The position numbers were made by a program, and so were the translations under genes. Shown one piece after another: positions 6,849 to 7,618 of a stretch of 7,618 bases of DNA. The stretch comes from JAGLHV01 sp023132075 [NCBI: bacterium] (GTDB lineage Bacteria; CBDUZB01; JAGLHV01), in the NCBI GenBank assembly GCA_023132075.1, contig JAGLYT010000072.1, forward strand, positions 1 to 7,618. The letters run 5' to 3'. Position 1 is the first letter of the stretch; the number at the start of each line of letters is the position of its first letter. Under the pieces are notes generated by a model. That model did not search any database, had not been told where the DNA came from, and was given only the letters and a program-made list of their open reading frames with translations.

Positions 6849-7538
6849 ATGTCTAAACAATGGGGTAGTAAACAGACAAATAAGGATATTTTTTTATCAT
6901 TTTTTCAAAAAGCAGTAGAAAAAGTTCAATCACATAAAAAACAAGTTTTTTTAGGCGTATTGGTAGTAATTGCAATAGGTTTATTTGTTTTTCTTTTTTT
7001 TCGGCGGAGAAATGAGATAAATTTACAGGCTGCGGATATTTTGAGTAATGCGCAGGGATATCATTCAAAAAAAGAATATACGCAGGCAATTTCTTTGTAT
7101 GATGAAATTATTAATAATTATCCGCAATCGCAAGTTATAGGTCTGGCATTTCTTTTTAAAGGGGATGTCCTTTATGAAGAAGGGAAATATAAAGAAGCAG
7201 CAGCTGTTTATAAAAAGCGACTTAATCAGCACAAGAAAAGTTCTATTGTTCCCTTTGTGGAGATAAATTTAGGCAACTGTTACGAAGAAGAGGGTAATTG
7301 GGAAGAAGCATTGAAAATTTACGAAAAATTTGTTGAAATAAATACGGAACATATGCTTGTACCCAGTGTTTATCAGGCAATTGGAAGATGTTGCGAGCAA
7401 TTGGATAAAAAAGAGCTTGCTATTTCCACCTATCAAAAAATAGTTGCTCTTTACTCTGATACCCAATGGGAAAAATTGGCAAAGTTTAAATTAGAAGAAT
7501 TAGAGACAAAGAACCAATCGGAAAAAGGGAAAAAATAA
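6849..7538 (+). CDS. Membrane-anchored TPR protein
   Basis: Predicted 229-residue protein. A basic cytoplasmic N-terminus (1-32) is followed by one membrane helix at about 33-51 and then RRR. The remainder is helical with TPR units: about 59-91 (ending LYDEIINNYPQS), 96-128 (YKEAAAVYKKRL), 135-168 (WEEALKIYEKFVEIN) and 172-205 (AISTYQKIVALY). Positive charge lies on both sides of the helix, so topology is not certain from sequence; the TPR part facing the periplasm, as in YfgM-type proteins, is likely. TPRs scaffold protein contacts, but the partner is unknown. It abuts the PHP gene, uses a ribosome site (AAAAAGGGG) inside the end of that gene, and is followed two bases later by argC, so it sits inside one transcription unit. 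Confidence 0.85.
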   Translation: MSKQWGSKQTNKDIFLSFFQKAVEKVQSHKKQVFLGVLVVIAIGLFVFLFFRRRNEINLQAADILSNAQGYHSKKEYTQAISLYDEIINNYPQSQVIGLAFLFKGDVLYEEGKYKEAAAVYKKRLNQHKKSSIVPFVEINLGNCYEEEGNWEEALKIYEKFVEINTEHMLVPSVYQAIGRCCEQLDKKELAISTYQKIVALYSDTQWEKLAKFKLEELETKNQSEKGKK

Positions 7539-7540
7539 AT

Positions 7541-7618
7541 ATGAAAAAAGTAAGAGTGGGAATAATTGGAATTTATGGCTTAGCGGGGGGTATGTTACTA
7601 AAACTATTGAGCAATCAT
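7541..7618 (+). CDS. argC: N-acetyl-gamma-glutamyl-phosphate reductase, N-terminal fragment
   Basis: Only the first 26 codons are in the window and the frame runs off its end. The start MKKVRVGIIG followed by GLAGG and LLKLLSNH matches the N-terminus of ArgC, the NADPH-dependent reductase of the third step of arginine biosynthesis. The dinucleotide-binding glycines G10, G13 and G16 are kept. The usual GATGYAG is here GIYGLAG, so the Ala-Thr/Ser pair and the Tyr are replaced. The ATG lies two bases after the TPR gene's stop, with AAAGGG at 7524-7529 upstream. Confidence is limited by the short fragment; another NAD(P)-binding protein remains possible. Confidence 0.75.
   Translation, partial: MKKVRVGIIGIYGLAGGMLLKLLSNH

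Overview
The window is AT-rich (G+C roughly a third by eye) and every convincing gene lies on the + strand. It suggests a low-GC, Gram-negative-type bacterium: there is a signal-peptide-bearing protein of outer-membrane beta-barrel character, a membrane-bound c-di-GMP signalling enzyme and a sigma-70-class sigma factor with canonical promoters. The gene mix would fit an uncultured candidate phylum such as Omnitrophota or a relative, but this is a guess from gene style; no taxonomic marker is present. I see no mobile element, CRISPR array, phage gene or restriction system.

Layout. Positions 1-182 have no credible gene; they begin with a run of short inverted repeats and a locally GC-rich patch. 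At 183-1556 lies an exported TPR protein with a C-terminal HExxH (gluzincin, peptidase MA-like) domain. At 1647-3362 lies a CHASE2 sensor fused to an intact GGDEF diguanylate cyclase. At 3703-4380 lies a small exported protein that looks like a shortened YjbH-type outer-membrane beta-barrel. It has its own extended -10 promoter (3443-3472) and a long leader that is unexpectedly free of stop codons in the same frame. These three genes could form an envelope/surface module: an exported metallopeptidase-like protein, a c-di-GMP synthase sensing the periplasm, and an outer-membrane protein.

A strong TTGACT-N17-TATAAT promoter (4482-4510) drives a compact group-2-like sigma-70 factor (4635-5462). 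Downstream come adenine phosphoribosyltransferase (apt, 5560-6075), a tRNA-Arg(CCU) gene six bases after the apt stop (6082-6155), a PHP-fold metallophosphoesterase (6195-6848), a membrane-anchored TPR protein abutting it (6849-7538), and the first 26 codons of argC (7541 to the window edge). Spacings from apt to argC are short (0 to about 40 bp around the tRNA), so co-transcription is likely.

Most of the content is recognisable. The parts least explained by known families are the leader of the YjbH-like gene, the structured GC-rich start of the window, the sigma factor's unusual -10-recognition residues, and the possible c-di-GMP/envelope linkage of the first three genes.
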